Assembly (NCBI RefSeq): GCF_013978595.1
Contig: NZ_JACDTZ010000002.1
Span: 124,001-188,000, forward strand
Direction of reading: 5' to 3'
Source: Corynebacterium haematomassiliense
Lineage (GTDB): Bacteria > Actinomycetota > Actinomycetes > Mycobacteriales > Mycobacteriaceae
DNA length: 64,000 nt
Shown here: positions 48,159-58,189 of the stretch, one piece after another
How the letters are laid out: the number at the start of each line of letters is the position of its first letter
How positions within the stretch are numbered: the stretch's first letter is position 1
Translations under genes and position numbers: made by a program
The notes under the pieces: model-generated
Database searches by the model: none
What the model was told of the DNA's origin: nothing
The model's input: only the letters and a program-made list of their open reading frames with translations

Positions 48159-48557
48159 ATGACCATGACTGATCCGATCGCGGACATGCTGTCGCGCGTG
48201 CGCAACGCAGCAAATGCGCAGCACGACGCCGTGTCTATGCCTTCGTCCAAGATCAAGGTGAACATCGCCGAGATCTTGAAGCAGGAAGGCTACATCGAAG
48301 ATTACAAAGTTGAGGACGAGAAGGTCGGCAAGTCGCTGACGCTCAACCTCAAGTACGGCCCGACCCGCGAGTCTTCCATCGCTGGTCTGCGCCGCGTGTC
48401 CAAGCCGGGCCTGCGCGTGTACGCGAAGTCCAACGACCTGCCTCAGGTGCTCGGTGGCCTGGGCGTGGCAATCATCTCCACGTCCCACGGTCTGCTCACC
48501 GACCGCCAGGCTCAAGAGAAGGGTGTAGGCGGGGAAGTCCTCGCTTACGTCTGGTAA
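48159..48557 (+). CDS. rpsH: 30S ribosomal protein S8
   Basis: S8 organises the central domain of 16S rRNA and in E. coli represses the spc operon. The product is 132 residues, starting [17 protein letters not shown], with the C-terminal [20 protein letters not shown]. The ATG at 48159 gives the standard length; the frame is open 36 bp further upstream without homology. Confidence 0.98.
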   Translation: MTMTDPIADMLSRVRNAANAQHDAVSMPSSKIKVNIAEILKQEGYIEDYKVEDEKVGKSLTLNLKYGPTRESSIAGLRRVSKPGLRVYAKSNDLPQVLGGLGVAIISTSHGLLTDRQAQEKGVGGEVLAYVW

Positions 48558-48575
48558 AGGGAGGTTGAAAGACTT

Positions 48576-49112
48576 ATGTCTCGTGTAGGTAATGCACCCA
48601 TCGCAATCCCGAACAACGTCGAGGTGAAGATCGACGGCCAGCACGTCGAGGTCAAGGGCCCGAAGGGCACCAAGGATCTGGATATGCCGGCACCGATCAC
48701 CGCTTCCGTCGAGGACAACCAGATCCTGGTGGCTCGTCCGGACGACCACCGTGACAACCGTTCGCTGCATGGCCTGACCCGCTCCCTGATCAACAACATG
48801 GTCGTGGGCGTGACCGAGGGCTACAAGATCAACATGGAGATCTTCGGCGTCGGCTACCGCGTGCAGCAGAAGGGCAAGGACCTCGAGTTCTCCCTCGGCT
48901 ACTCGCACCCGATCCTGATCGAGGCGCCGGAAGGCATCACGTTCTCCGTCGACGGCAACACCAAGTTGGCCATCGAAGGTTCCGATAAGCAGCAGGTTGG
49001 CCAGATTGCGGCAAACATCCGCCGTCTGCGTAAGGATGACCCGTACAAGGGTAAGGGCATCCGTTACGCCGGCGAGCAGGTCCGCCGCAAGGTCGGAAAG
49101 ACGGGTAAGTAA
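48576..49112 (+). CDS. rplF: 50S ribosomal protein L6
   Basis: L6 supports the GTPase-associated centre. The product is 178 residues starting [20 protein letters not shown], with two repeated domains and the C-terminal [20 protein letters not shown] signature. AGGGAGG precedes it. Confidence 0.98.
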   Translation: MSRVGNAPIAIPNNVEVKIDGQHVEVKGPKGTKDLDMPAPITASVEDNQILVARPDDHRDNRSLHGLTRSLINNMVVGVTEGYKINMEIFGVGYRVQQKGKDLEFSLGYSHPILIEAPEGITFSVDGNTKLAIEGSDKQQVGQIAANIRRLRKDDPYKGKGIRYAGEQVRRKVGKTGK

Positions 49113-49114
49113 TC

Positions 49115-49519
49115 ATGAGCAATACTGCAGAGAACACCAAGCGCACCCCGGTTGGCAAGGACATCTCGTCCCGCCGCCGCGAGGCACGCGCACGTCGCCA
49201 CAACCGCATCCGCAAGACGCTGCGCGGCACCCCGGAGACCCCGCGTCTCGTTGTGCACCGCTCCTCGCGTCACATCCACGTCCAGGTCATCGACGACCTC
49301 GCAGGCCACACCCTGGTCTCCGCGTCGTCCATCGAGCCGGACGTGCGCAACCTGGAGGGCGACAAGAAGGAAAAGGCTGCCAAGGTTGGCCAGCTCGTCG
49401 CTGAGCGCGCCAAGGCTGCAGGCATCGAGGCAATCGTCTTCGACCGCGGCGGCTACAAGTACCACGGCCGTGTCGCGGCCCTGGCCGAAGCAGCTCGTGA
49501 AGGTGGTCTGAAGTTCTAA
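49115..49519 (+). CDS. rplR: 50S ribosomal protein L18
   Basis: L18 binds 5S rRNA. The product is 134 residues, with [37 protein letters not shown] and the C-terminal [20 protein letters not shown]. It starts 2 bp after rplF. Confidence 0.98.
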   Translation: MSNTAENTKRTPVGKDISSRRREARARRHNRIRKTLRGTPETPRLVVHRSSRHIHVQVIDDLAGHTLVSASSIEPDVRNLEGDKKEKAAKVGQLVAERAKAAGIEAIVFDRGGYKYHGRVAALAEAAREGGLKF

Positions 49520-49559
49520 TGATCACCGCAAACATCACCATCAACGGAAGGATCGCGTA

Positions 49560-50213
49560 ATGGCCGAACGTGAACGGCGTGACGGCGGGCGCTCCGCCGA
49601 CAACCAGAACAACAACGACCGCAACGACCGCAACGATCGTGGCAACCGTGGTGGCCGCGGCCGCCGCGATGACCGTCGCAACAACCAGAACGACGAGCGC
49701 GACAAGTACATCGAGCGCGTCATCACCATCAACCGCGTTGCCAAGACCGTCAAGGGCGGCCGCAACATGTCCTTCACCGCACTCGTCGTCGTCGGCGACG
49801 GTGAGGGCATGGTCGGCGTCGGCTACGGCAAGGCAAAGGAAGTTCCCGCCGCAATCCAGAAGGGTGCAGAGGAAGCTCGCAAGAACTTCTTCCGCGTCCC
49901 GATGATCGGCGGCACCATTCCTCACCCGGTCCAGGCAGAAGAGGCTGCGGGCATCGTCATGCTCCGCCCGGCTGCTCCGGGTACCGGTGTCATCGCCGGC
50001 GGCGCTGTCCGTCCGGTGCTCGAGTGCGCTGGTATTCAGGACATCCTGGCCAAGTCCCTTGGCTCGGACAACGCCCTGAACGTGGTCCAGGCAACCGTCG
50101 CAGGCCTGAAGCAGCTTGTCCGCCCCGAAGAGGTGGCTGCCAAGCGCGGCAAGTCCGTCGAGGAAGTTGCACCGGCTCGTATGCTGCGCGCACGCGCAGG
50201 ACAGGAGGCCTAA
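49560..50213 (+). CDS. rpsE: 30S ribosomal protein S5
   Basis: S5 contributes to decoding accuracy and the mRNA entry helicase. The product has 217 residues, of which the first 50 are low-complexity and rich in Asn, Asp, Arg and Gly ([20 protein letters not shown]), an extension typical of corynebacteria. The conserved core begins at [20 protein letters not shown] and includes [15 protein letters not shown]. Confidence 0.98.
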   Translation: MAERERRDGGRSADNQNNNDRNDRNDRGNRGGRGRRDDRRNNQNDERDKYIERVITINRVAKTVKGGRNMSFTALVVVGDGEGMVGVGYGKAKEVPAAIQKGAEEARKNFFRVPMIGGTIPHPVQAEEAAGIVMLRPAAPGTGVIAGGAVRPVLECAGIQDILAKSLGSDNALNVVQATVAGLKQLVRPEEVAAKRGKSVEEVAPARMLRARAGQEA

Positions 50214-50218
50214 GCACC

Positions 50219-50404
50219 ATGGCACTGAAGATTACGCTGCACCACGGCAAGGTTGGCGAGAAGCCGACCACCCGTAAGAACCTCGAGGCTCTCGGCCTGC
50301 GCAAGATCGGCCAGTCCGTCGTGAAGAAGGACAACGCGGCTACCCGCGGCCAGATCCTCAAGGTGCGCCACCTCGTCACCGTTGAAGAAGTTGCAGGGGA
50401 GTAG
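50219..50404 (+). CDS. rpmD: 50S ribosomal protein L30
   Basis: A small 50S protein of 61 residues with [20 protein letters not shown] and [11 protein letters not shown] signatures. The ATG at 50219 lies 5 bp after the rpsE stop; the frame is open upstream within rpsE but without homology. Confidence 0.97.
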   Translation: MALKITLHHGKVGEKPTTRKNLEALGLRKIGQSVVKKDNAATRGQILKVRHLVTVEEVAGE

Positions 50405-50411
50405 ATACAAC

Positions 50412-50876
50412 ATGGCTGACATCATCAAGCTCCATGATCTGCGCCCGGCAGAGGGCGCAAACAAGGCCAAGACCCGCGTCGGTCGCGGTGAGGCCTCCAA
50501 GGGCAAGACCGCCGGCCGCGGTACCAAGGGCACCAAGGCTCGCAAGCAGGTTTCCGCTGCTTTCGAGGGTGGCCAGATGCCGCTGCACATGCGTCTGCCG
50601 AAGCTGAAGGGCTTCAAGAACCCGAACCGCGTCGAGTACCAGGTGGTCAACGTCGCGGATCTGGCTGAGGCCTTCCCGCAGGGCGGCGACATCGCCATCG
50701 CCGACATCGTTGCCAAGGGCCTCGTTCGCCCGAAGCAGCCGGTGAAGGTGCTGGCAGAGGGCGACATCAACGTCGCGCTCAACGTCACCGCGAACAAGTT
50801 CTCCAAGTCCGCTGAGGAGAAGATCAAGGCCGCTGGCGGTTCCGCCAACGTCGTTGAGTTCTCCAAGCGTGCGTAA
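50412..50876 (+). CDS. rplO: 50S ribosomal protein L15
   Basis: A 50S assembly protein of 154 residues starting [22 protein letters not shown], with the basic Gly-rich segment [21 protein letters not shown]. It is the last gene of this operon; a terminator follows and secY has its own 592-bp upstream region. Confidence 0.97.
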   Translation: MADIIKLHDLRPAEGANKAKTRVGRGEASKGKTAGRGTKGTKARKQVSAAFEGGQMPLHMRLPKLKGFKNPNRVEYQVVNVADLAEAFPQGGDIAIADIVAKGLVRPKQPVKVLAEGDINVALNVTANKFSKSAEEKIKAAGGSANVVEFSKRA

Positions 50877-50896
50877 GAGCACTTAGCTTTACGACG

Positions 50897-50936
50897 AGCC
50901 CCCGCCCCGGACATTCCCGTCCAGGGCGGGGGTTTC
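50897..50936 (+). terminator. Terminator after rplO
   Basis: CCCCCGCCCCGGAC pairs with GTCCAGGGCGGGGG around a short loop, followed by TTTCG. Confidence 0.9.
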
Positions 50937-50960
50937 GCCGTTTTTGTGGGGAGGGCGTCC

Positions 50961-51035
50961 TGACACATCGCGGCGGCCGTTTGCGCCGACCTGTGTTTTT
51001 GGGGGCGCTCTGACGGATTCCGCCGCGAAGTGTCG
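50961..51035 (+). repeat. Palindromic repeat family 2, copy A
   Basis: GACACATCGCGGCGG (50962-50976) is inverted as CCGCCGCGAAGTGTC (51020-51034), 14 of 15 paired. Shared with copy B are TGACACATC near the left end, CCGACCTG in the middle, and CTGACGGATTCCGCC at the right. Confidence 0.6.
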
Positions 51036-51201
51036 GGGGAGCGTGGGGGATTTGTCCACTCGCGCAGTCGGTCCGAGTGAGCAAGTACCTAGTTGGGTGG
51101 ACAATGTGTTCATTTTGCGCAGGTCGGTGAAATCGACGGGCGGATCTGTTCATCGGCCGGTGAATCAATTTAGGCGGGGGATCCGTCCCCGCCCGCCACC
51201 T

Positions 51202-51278
51202 CTGACACATCACGGCAGCCGGTTGTACCGACCTGGGCCGATAGGTCCCGCCTGACGGATTCCGCCACCATGCGTCAG
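51202..51278 (+). repeat. Palindromic repeat family 2, copy B
   Basis: It has the same orientation, nearly the same length and the same conserved blocks as copy A: CTGACACATC, CCGACCTG and CTGACGGATTCCGCC. The terminal arms (CTGACACAT versus ATGCGTCAG) are less perfect than in copy A. Confidence 0.6.
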
Positions 51279-51468
51279 TCCGAGCGCCTGGGAGGAGACT
51301 GGGAGTCGCGCCGTAACCGAACCTGAAATATCAACTTTCCATCGGGTGCTGTTAGTGTAGTGGGGTCAAAAGACGGCCCCGCCGGTTTTCGCGTGCCCGC
51401 GAAACCTGGGCGAGGAGTCGAATGTCCACTACCTCCCGCCCGTGGCGCGGCGGGGGCCAGGAGGCTTT

Positions 51469-52797
51469 GTGTCCGCTATTGCTCAGGCGTTCAAGGATCC
51501 GGATCTACGCAAGAAGATCCTGATCACCCTTGCGCTGATGTTTCTGTACCGCGTCGGCTGCCAGATCCCCACTCCGGGCGTGGATTACGGGCTGATTAAC
51601 TCGCGCCTGGAGGAAATCTCCCAGGGCGACCAGGCGACGATGTTCTCCATCATCGGATTGTTCTCCGGTGGCGCGCTGCTGCAGCTTTCCATCTTCGCCA
51701 TCGGCATCATGCCGTACATTACGGCCTCGATTATCGTGCAGCTGCTCACCGTGGTGATCCCGAAGTTTGAGGAGCTGAAGAAGGAAGGCCAGTCCGGCCA
51801 GGCGAAGATGACGCAGTACACCCGCTACCTCACGGTGGCGCTGGCGCTGCTGCAGTCCGCCGGCATTGTGGCGCTGGCGGACCGCGAACAGCTGCTCGGT
51901 CAGGGCATGCCGGTGCTGGTGGAGGACCGCAACATCTGGACGCTTCTGATGATGATCATCGTCATGACCTCCGGTGCGGTGCTCATCATGTGGCTCGGCG
52001 AGATCATCACGGAAAAGGGCGTCGGTAACGGCATGTCCCTGCTCATCTTCGCGGGCATCGCCACCCAGATCCCGTCCGAGGGCGCGTTCATTCTCCAGCA
52101 GTCGGGCGCGGTCACCCTGACCCTGGTTGTCCTGGCGCTGATTGCGCTCGTCGTCGGCATCGTGTTCATCGAGCAGGGCCAGCGCCGCATTCCGGTGCAG
52201 TACGCCAAGCGCATGGTGGGCCGCCGCCAGTACGGCGGTTCCTCCACCTACCTGCCGCTGAAGGTGAACCAGGCGGGCGTGATCCCGGTGATCTTCGCCT
52301 CCTCGCTGATGTACGTGCCGGTGCTGATCACCCAGATCGTCACCATGAACAACCAGACCCCGCCGGACAACTGGTGGATGAACCACGTGATGGCGTGGCT
52401 GCAGAACCCGGGTTCCTGGCAGTACATCCTCACCTACGTGGTGCTGATCATCTTCTTCTCCTACTTCTACGTCTCCATCCAGTACGACCCGGTGGACCAG
52501 GCGGAGAACATGAAGAAGTATGGCGGCTTCATCCCCGGTATCCGTCCGGGTCGCCCGACCGCGGAGTACCTGGCGTTTGTGATGAACCGTTTGCTGTTCG
52601 TCGGCGCCATCTACCTCGCCGCGATCGCTGTTCTGCCGAACCTGGCTATGGACGCCGGCATCACCGGCTCCGGCCGTATGGGCATGAGCGCGTTCGGCGG
52701 CACCGCGATCCTGATTATGGTGTCCGTGGCCCTGACCACGGTCAAACAAATTGAATCTCAGCTCCTGCAATCCAACTACGAAGGACTTTTGCGATAA
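51469..52797 (+). CDS. secY: Protein translocase subunit SecY
   Basis: SecY forms the protein-conducting channel of the Sec translocon. The product has 442 residues and ten membrane helices, beginning [20 protein letters not shown], with the plug and cytoplasmic loop motif [14 protein letters not shown] and [11 protein letters not shown]. The GTG at 51469 is preferred: AGGAGG lies just upstream and the conserved start fits. An upstream in-frame ATG at 51442 would add nine residues. The adk ATG overlaps its stop. Confidence 0.97.
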   Translation: MSAIAQAFKDPDLRKKILITLALMFLYRVGCQIPTPGVDYGLINSRLEEISQGDQATMFSIIGLFSGGALLQLSIFAIGIMPYITASIIVQLLTVVIPKFEELKKEGQSGQAKMTQYTRYLTVALALLQSAGIVALADREQLLGQGMPVLVEDRNIWTLLMMIIVMTSGAVLIMWLGEIITEKGVGNGMSLLIFAGIATQIPSEGAFILQQSGAVTLTLVVLALIALVVGIVFIEQGQRRIPVQYAKRMVGRRQYGGSSTYLPLKVNQAGVIPVIFASSLMYVPVLITQIVTMNNQTPPDNWWMNHVMAWLQNPGSWQYILTYVVLIIFFSYFYVSIQYDPVDQAENMKKYGGFIPGIRPGRPTAEYLAFVMNRLLFVGAIYLAAIAVLPNLAMDAGITGSGRMGMSAFGGTAILIMVSVALTTVKQIESQLLQSNYEGLLR

Positions 52798-53342
52798 TGC
52801 GTCTCGTTCTCCTTGGCCCTCCCGGTGCCGGCAAGGGCACCCAAGCCGCGATTCTCTCCGAGAAGCTCGGTGTGCCGCACATCTCCACGGGCGATTTGTT
52901 CCGCGCCAACATCGGCGAGGGCACCCCGCTCGGCGTTGAGGCGAAAAGCTACATCGACGCCGGCAAGCTCGTGCCCACCGACGTCACCGCGCGCATGGTG
53001 GAAGACCGCCTGAATCAGGACGACGCGAAGGACGGCTTCCTGCTGGACGGCTTCCCGCGCACTGTGGAGCAGGCTGAGATCCTCACCGAGCTGCTGAGCA
53101 AGAAGGGCGAGAAGCTCGACGGCGTGCTCAACTTTGTCGTCGACGAGGACGTTGTGGTCGAGCGCATGCTCGCCCGCGGCCGCGCGGACGACAACGAGGA
53201 GACCATCCGCACCCGCCTCGGCGTCTACCGCGACGAGACCGCCCCGCTGATCCAGCACTACGGCGACCAGATCATCTCCATCGACGCCGTGGGCGACGTC
53301 GACGAGATCAACCAGCGCGCCATGGAGGCGCTGGGCAAGTAG
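52797..53342 (+). CDS. adk: Adenylate kinase
   Basis: Adk interconverts ATP, ADP and AMP. The product has 181 residues, the short form without a zinc-binding LID. The P-loop is [10 protein letters not shown] at residues 7-16; the AMP site shows [11 protein letters not shown] and [11 protein letters not shown]. It overlaps secY by one base, as is common. Confidence 0.97.
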   Translation: MRLVLLGPPGAGKGTQAAILSEKLGVPHISTGDLFRANIGEGTPLGVEAKSYIDAGKLVPTDVTARMVEDRLNQDDAKDGFLLDGFPRTVEQAEILTELLSKKGEKLDGVLNFVVDEDVVVERMLARGRADDNEETIRTRLGVYRDETAPLIQHYGDQIISIDAVGDVDEINQRAMEALGK

Positions 53343-53355
53343 CCCACGTAGCGTG

Positions 53356-53385
53356 AAGGCCGGTGTGTTTGCACCGGCCTTTCGC
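53356..53385 (+). terminator. Terminator between adk and map
   Basis: AAGGCCGGTG at 53356-53365 pairs perfectly with CACCGGCCTT at 53372-53381, followed by TCG. It may be only partial, since map lies 40 bp downstream. Confidence 0.75.
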
Positions 53386-53421
53386 ATTTCGCTTATCGAC
53401 GAACCAAAGGACCACCACGCA

Positions 53422-54213
53422 ATGGTTTTCAGGAAACGCAAGATCGCGGCCAAGACGCCGGAGGAGCTCGACGCCATGGAGGCCGCCGGGCGCATCGTCG
53501 GCACCGCCCTGCAGGAAGTGCGCGCGGCAGCGAAACCCGGAGCGAGCACGCTCGACCTGGACAAGGTCGCCGAGACGGTCATCCGCGACCATGGCGCCAT
53601 CCCGACGTTTTTGGGCTACCAGGGCTTCACCGGCTCTATCTGCGCGTCGGTGAATGAGGTGGTCGTGCACGGGATTCCGTCGAAAAGCATTGTGCTCGAA
53701 GAAGGCGACTTGGTCTCCATCGACTGCGGCGCCACCCTCGACGGCTGGGTGGGCGACAGTGCCTGGTCGTTCGGCATCGGCGAGTTGGCTCCGGAGGTGG
53801 ACGCCCTCAACTGCGCGACCGAGTGGGTGCTGGCGGAAGGCCTCAAGGCGATGGTGCCGGGTAACAAGCTCACCGACGTCTCCCACGCGCTCGAGCTGGC
53901 CACCCACGCGGCTGAGGAGCGTTTCGGGGTGGAGCTGGGCATCGTCGACGGCTACGGAGGCCACGGCATCGGCCACACCATGCACGAAGAGCCGTACCTG
54001 GCCAACGAGGGCAAGCCGAACCGCGGTCCCGTCATCCAGGACGGATCCGTGCTGGCCATCGAGCCGATGCTGATCCTCGGCGGGGAAGTGGACACCGAGG
54101 TGCTGGAGGACGAATGGACCGTGGTGTCCGTAGACCGCGCACCCGCCGCGCACTGGGAGCACACCGTCGCGGCGACCGCAGGCGGCCCGAGAATTCTTAC
54201 GCCGCGCGTGTAG
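53422..54213 (+). CDS. map: Type I methionine aminopeptidase
   Basis: Map removes the initiator methionine from nascent proteins. The product has 263 residues. The metal-binding residues lie in [30 protein letters not shown] and AIEPM, and a conserved [10 protein letters not shown] segment is present. The ATG at 53422 gives the family-like start [19 protein letters not shown]; the frame is open upstream through the terminator without homology. Confidence 0.96.
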   Translation: MVFRKRKIAAKTPEELDAMEAAGRIVGTALQEVRAAAKPGASTLDLDKVAETVIRDHGAIPTFLGYQGFTGSICASVNEVVVHGIPSKSIVLEEGDLVSIDCGATLDGWVGDSAWSFGIGELAPEVDALNCATEWVLAEGLKAMVPGNKLTDVSHALELATHAAEERFGVELGIVDGYGGHGIGHTMHEEPYLANEGKPNRGPVIQDGSVLAIEPMLILGGEVDTEVLEDEWTVVSVDRAPAAHWEHTVAATAGGPRILTPRV

Positions 54214-54252
54214 TTTTCTGGCGCGTTGTGGTGCGTTTGATGACAGGGAGGT

Positions 54253-54258
54253 TATACT
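54253..54258 (+). promoter_or_regulatory. -10 element of the L,D-transpeptidase gene
   Basis: TATACT lies 6 nt before the ATG at 54265, suggesting a leaderless transcript. GGGAGG at 54246-54251 is 13 nt from the ATG, too far for a normal ribosome binding site. Confidence 0.5.
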
Positions 54259-54264
54259 TCCGCC

Positions 54265-55050
54265 ATGTCTTACCGTCCCCGCCACGCAAAGCAGTCGCCG
54301 CTGAAGCGACGCGCAACCACGTTCGCTGCCGGCCTCGGTGTCGTCGCCTCCCTGGCAGCACCGGTTTCCGCCCAGGCCGCGCCCGCGCAGAACCCGGTTG
54401 CCATGTCCAGCTTGGACTCGCTGTCCAACCAGGCGACCACCTCCTTCAGCAATCTGGATAAGTCCGCGCGCGACGCCGCGTGGAACATCCGCAACGGCCT
54501 GCGCCAGCAGGCTGACGCTCTGGCCGCCATCGACCCGCAGCTGCCGGCGAAGGCGAAGCAGCGCATCGACGAGATCCTCGAGATGTTCTTCCCGGGCCTG
54601 ATCGCCGAGAAGACCCCGAAGCCGAAGCCGGCACCGGCCCCCGCACCGAAGCCCGAGCCGGCGCCAGCTCCGGCACCGGCCCCGGCACCTGCGCCGCGTA
54701 CCTCCCCGTGCCCGGCGGACGCGAAGGCCTGCGTGGACCTGACCAACCAGAAGTCCTGGCTGCAGAACAACGGCGAGATCTACTACGGCCCGGTGCAGAT
54801 CAGCTCCGGCCGCCCGGGTCAGGACACCCCGAAGGGCACGCACTACGTCAACCGGAAGGTCAAGGACGAGATCTCCTACGAGTTCAACAACGCTCCGATG
54901 CCGTACTCCGTGTACTTCACCAACAACGGCATCGCGTTCCACCAGGATGATCCGTACGTGCCGTCTGCGGGCTGCATCCACCTTTACCGCGCGGACGCGC
55001 AGCGGTACTTCAACGACCTGCAGATCGGCGACAAGGTCTACGTGTTCTAG
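54265..55050 (+). CDS. L,D-transpeptidase (YkuD family)
   Basis: L,D-transpeptidases make 3-3 crosslinks in peptidoglycan. The product has 261 residues: a signal peptide (cleavage after VSAQA, about residue 38), a helical region, an Ala/Pro-rich linker of about 40 residues, then the catalytic domain with His226 and Cys237 in PSAGCIHL. It is secreted and probably spans part of the wall through the linker. It lies between map and infA, where many actinobacteria carry no extra gene. Confidence 0.93.
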   Translation: MSYRPRHAKQSPLKRRATTFAAGLGVVASLAAPVSAQAAPAQNPVAMSSLDSLSNQATTSFSNLDKSARDAAWNIRNGLRQQADALAAIDPQLPAKAKQRIDEILEMFFPGLIAEKTPKPKPAPAPAPKPEPAPAPAPAPAPAPRTSPCPADAKACVDLTNQKSWLQNNGEIYYGPVQISSGRPGQDTPKGTHYVNRKVKDEISYEFNNAPMPYSVYFTNNGIAFHQDDPYVPSAGCIHLYRADAQRYFNDLQIGDKVYVF

Positions 55051-55065
55051 CACGTGCCCGCGATG

Positions 55066-55092
55066 AGCCCCGGCTAGCGCTGGGGCTTTTTG
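55066..55092 (+). terminator. Terminator after the L,D-transpeptidase gene
   Basis: AGCCCC at 55066-55071 pairs with GGGGCT at 55082-55087, followed by TTTT. It overlaps the -35 of the infA promoter. Confidence 0.7.
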
Positions 55093-55118
55093 CGTTTTCG
55101 CAGGTAAATGGCTAATGT
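55090..55118 (+). promoter_or_regulatory. Candidate SigA promoter of infA
   Basis: TTGCGT at 55090-55095, a 17-bp spacer, then TAATGT at 55113-55118. The leader of about 90 nt contains GCAGGCCCCGC. Confidence 0.6.
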
Positions 55119-55215
55119 AGTCCAGCGGTGTTTGTGCAACCTTGCGCAGGCCCCGCATGTAACCGGTAAATACGTCTGCTGCCTGCACTTTCAGGCGGCG
55201 TAGGAAGTGGAGTGT

Positions 55216-55434
55216 ATGGCGAAAGAAGGCGCAATCGAGGTTGAGGGCCGCATTGTCGAGCCCCTGAAGAACGCGATGTTCCGGGTCGAACTGGACAACG
55301 GGCACGAGGTTCTCGCCCACATCAGTGGCAAGATGCGCCAGCACTACATCCGCATCCTCCCGGAGGACCGTGTCGTGGTGGAACTTTCCCCCTACGACCT
55401 GGACCGCGGGCGTATCACTTACCGCTACAAGTAA
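55216..55434 (+). CDS. infA: Translation initiation factor IF-1
   Basis: IF-1 occupies the A site during initiation. The product is 72 residues, the standard length, starting [22 protein letters not shown] and ending in RGRITYRYK. The ATG at 55216 is chosen over an in-frame codon three residues earlier. rpmJ, which often follows infA, is not present. Confidence 0.98.
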   Translation: MAKEGAIEVEGRIVEPLKNAMFRVELDNGHEVLAHISGKMRQHYIRILPEDRVVVELSPYDLDRGRITYRYK

Positions 55435-55609
55435 GCATTTCAGCCTTCTCACCCAGATCCGTCCCGGTGGCGGATCGTGCACCTCTGGCCACGGTGGCTG
55501 GAGCCGCGCGTAACCACAACCCACTCTCCGGCACGGCCCGGACAAAGCGTTGTTTGGCGTGGACGGGTGGGGAGAAAACCACCGTAACAACCCGAAAGGC
55601 ACGTACCTC

Positions 55610-55978
55610 ATGGCACGTCTAGCTGGTGTGGATCTCCCGCGCAACAAGCGCATGGAGATCGCACTCACCTACATCTATGGCATCGGTGCAACCCGAGCCA
55701 AGGAACTGCTCGAGAAGACCGGCATTTCTCCGGACCTGCGTACGGACAATCTGTCCGACGATCAGCTCGCCGCTCTGCGCGACGCGATCGAGTCCTCCTA
55801 CACCGTAGAGGGCGATCTGCGCCGCGAGGTGCAGGCAGATATCCGCCGCAAGATTGAAATCGGCTCCTACCAGGGCATGCGCCACCGTCGTGGCCTGCCC
55901 GTCCGCGGCCAGCGCACCAAGACCAACGCGCGCACCCGCAAGGGCCCGAAGAAGACCATCGCAGGAAAGAAGAAGTAA
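55610..55978 (+). CDS. rpsM: 30S ribosomal protein S13
   Basis: S13 contacts the P-site tRNA and forms intersubunit bridges. The product is 122 residues, with [26 protein letters not shown] and the basic C-terminus [16 protein letters not shown]. The ATG at 55610 is conserved; the upstream in-frame ATG at 55550 is not. Confidence 0.98.
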   Translation: MARLAGVDLPRNKRMEIALTYIYGIGATRAKELLEKTGISPDLRTDNLSDDQLAALRDAIESSYTVEGDLRREVQADIRRKIEIGSYQGMRHRRGLPVRGQRTKTNARTRKGPKKTIAGKKK

Positions 55979-55981
55979 CCT

Positions 55982-56383
55982 ATGGCTCCTCAGACTCGTT
56001 CCGGTGCGCGTCGCGGACGCCGCACCGTCAAGAAGAACGTGGCCGCTGGCCACGCGTACATCAAGTCCACCTTCAACAACACCATCGTGTCCATCACGGA
56101 CCCGCAGGGCAACGTGATCTCCTGGGCATCCTCCGGCCACGTCGGCTTCAAGGGCTCCCGCAAGTCCACGCCGTTCGCCGCGCAGATGGCTGCCGAGAAC
56201 GCTGCCCGCAAGGCGATGGACCACGGCATGAAGAAGGTCGACGTCTTTGTCAAGGGTCCGGGCTCCGGCCGCGAGACCGCAATCCGTTCGCTCCAGGCTG
56301 CCGGCCTGGAGGTGTCCTCGATCTCCGACGTGACGCCGCAGCCGTTCAACGGCTGCCGTCCGCCGAAGCGTCGTCGCGTTTAA
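55982..56383 (+). CDS. rpsK: 30S ribosomal protein S11
   Basis: S11 lies near the Shine-Dalgarno helix. The product is 133 residues with [20 protein letters not shown] and [18 protein letters not shown]. It starts 3 bp after rpsM. Confidence 0.98.
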   Translation: MAPQTRSGARRGRRTVKKNVAAGHAYIKSTFNNTIVSITDPQGNVISWASSGHVGFKGSRKSTPFAAQMAAENAARKAMDHGMKKVDVFVKGPGSGRETAIRSLQAAGLEVSSISDVTPQPFNGCRPPKRRRV

Positions 56384-56410
56384 GGCTGAAAGGAAAAGAG
56401 GTAAAGAAAC

Positions 56411-57016
56411 ATGGCTCGTTACACCGGCCCTGCTACCCGTAAGTCCCGTCGCCTCCGCGTCGACCTCGTCGGCGGCGACATGTCCTTCGAGCGTCGCCCG
56501 TACCCCCCGGGGCAGGCAGGCCGCGCCCGCATCAAGGAGTCCGAGTACCTGCTCCAGCTGCAGGAGAAGCAGAAGGCTCGCTTCACCTACGGCGTGATGG
56601 AGAAGCAGTTCCGCCGCTACTACGAAGAGGCGAACCGTCGTCAGGGCAAGACCGGCGACAACCTGCTGATCCTGCTGGAGTCCCGTCTGGACAACGTGAT
56701 CTACCGCGCTGGTCTGGCTAAGACCCGCCGTCAGGCACGTCAGCTGGTCTCCCACGGCCACTTCACCGTCAACGGCAAGCACATCAACGTGCCGTCGTTT
56801 GCGGTGACGCAGTACGACATCATCGACGTCCGCGACAAGTCCCGCAGCATGCTGTGGTTCGAAGAGGCTCAGGACAACCTGCTCGAGGCCGTCGTTCCGG
56901 CGTGGCTGCAGGTCGTTCCGGACACCCTGCGCATTCTCGTGCACCAGCTGCCCGAGCGCGCTCAGATCGACGTGCCGCTGCAGGAGCAGCTCATCGTCGA
57001 GCTCTACTCGAAGTAA
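56411..57016 (+). CDS. rpsD: 30S ribosomal protein S4
   Basis: S4 nucleates 30S assembly and in E. coli represses the alpha operon. The product is 201 residues, starting MARYTGPATRKSRRLRVDLVGGD. It has the S4 RNA-binding fold (SRLDNVIYRAGLAKTRRQARQLV). Cysteines of the zinc-binding type are absent. Confidence 0.98.
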   Translation: MARYTGPATRKSRRLRVDLVGGDMSFERRPYPPGQAGRARIKESEYLLQLQEKQKARFTYGVMEKQFRRYYEEANRRQGKTGDNLLILLESRLDNVIYRAGLAKTRRQARQLVSHGHFTVNGKHINVPSFAVTQYDIIDVRDKSRSMLWFEEAQDNLLEAVVPAWLQVVPDTLRILVHQLPERAQIDVPLQEQLIVELYSK

Positions 57017-57129
57017 ACTTTCGTTTGCTTCACCCCGCGCACTGTCGACGCGTTCGGCCGGTGCTCGGAATCTTCCACATATCCGTTCCTACCGGCTTCA
57101 AATAGCGGGAGCCGACAAAGGAGAAGTTC

Positions 57130-58143
57130 ATGCTCATCTCTCAGCGTCCTGAACTGACCGAGGAGTACATCGACACCAACCGCTCGAAGTTCATCATCGA
57201 GCCGCTCGAGCCTGGTTTCGGTTACACCCTGGGCAACTCTTTGCGCCGCACGCTGCTGTCGTCCATCCCGGGCGCAGCCGTGACCTCCATCAAGATCGAC
57301 GGTGTGCTCCACGAGTTCACCACGATCACCGGCGTCAAGGAGAACGTCTCTGAGATCATCCTCAACATCAAGGACATCGTCCTGTCTTCCGACTCCGACG
57401 AGCCGGTTGTCATGCAGCTTGCTGTTGAGGGCCCCGGCGACGTCACCGCAGGCGACATCGAGCCGCCGGCTGGCGTGGAGATCCACAACCCGGATCTGCA
57501 CATCGCGTCGCTGAATGAGCAGGCTCGCCTCGAGATGGAGCTTGTTGTCGAGCGCGGCCGCGGCTACGTCCCGGCCATGCCCAACTCCGGCGGTGAGGCC
57601 GGCCGCATCCCGGTCGACCAGATCTACTCGCCGGTCACCCGCGTCGCCTACAAGGTTGAGGCGACCCGTGTTGAGCAGCGCACCGACTTTGACAAGCTGA
57701 TCATCGACGTGGAGACCAAGAACTCCATGACCGCACGTGACGCCCTCGCGTCGGCCGGTTCCACCCTGGTGGAGCTCTTCGGCCTGGCGCGCGAGCTGAA
57801 CACCGCGGCCGAGGGCATCGAGATCGGCCCGTCGGCGCAGGAGACCGAGTACATCGCCGCGTACTCCACGCCGATCGAGGAGCTGAACTTCTCCGTGCGC
57901 TCCTACAACTGCCTGAAGCGCCAGGACATCCACACCGTCGGTGAGCTCGCAGAGTGCACCGAGTCTGACCTGCTGGATATCCGCAACTTCGGCCAGAAGT
58001 CCATCAACGAGGTCAAGATCAAGCTTGCCAGCCTGGGCCTGACCCTCAAGGACGCTCCGGAAGATTTCGACCCGACCCAGATCGAAGGATACGACGCCGA
58101 GACTGGCGACTACGTCGACACCAGCGCGGACGAGACCGAGTAA
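57130..58143 (+). CDS. rpoA: DNA-directed RNA polymerase subunit alpha
   Basis: The alpha subunit assembles RNA polymerase and contacts promoters and activators. The product has 337 residues: an N-terminal dimerisation domain to about residue 230 ([23 protein letters not shown]) and a C-terminal domain ([23 protein letters not shown], then [15 protein letters not shown]). An acidic tail follows. It lies 113 bp after rpsD. Confidence 0.98.
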   Translation: MLISQRPELTEEYIDTNRSKFIIEPLEPGFGYTLGNSLRRTLLSSIPGAAVTSIKIDGVLHEFTTITGVKENVSEIILNIKDIVLSSDSDEPVVMQLAVEGPGDVTAGDIEPPAGVEIHNPDLHIASLNEQARLEMELVVERGRGYVPAMPNSGGEAGRIPVDQIYSPVTRVAYKVEATRVEQRTDFDKLIIDVETKNSMTARDALASAGSTLVELFGLARELNTAAEGIEIGPSAQETEYIAAYSTPIEELNFSVRSYNCLKRQDIHTVGELAECTESDLLDIRNFGQKSINEVKIKLASLGLTLKDAPEDFDPTQIEGYDAETGDYVDTSADETE

Positions 58144-58189
58144 CACCACAGAGCACGCGCTCAATTAACCGCACACGAGGAGTACGAAA

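Larger units (their letters stand above)
50877..51468 (+). other. rplO-secY intergenic region rich in palindromes
   Basis: This 592-bp gap has no convincing gene. It holds the rplO terminator, two copies of a palindromic repeat (50961 and 51202), the inverted repeat TTGTCCAC/GTGGACAA (51052-51059 and 51097-51104), and a GGCGGGG/CCCCGCC hairpin around 51173-51193. AGGAGG at 51459-51464 precedes secY. Confidence 0.6.

Noticed and set aside
53308..55668. 786-codon minus-strand frame across map, the L,D-transpeptidase gene and infA
   Set aside because: It runs antisense through three certain genes and their regulatory gaps and shows no domain.
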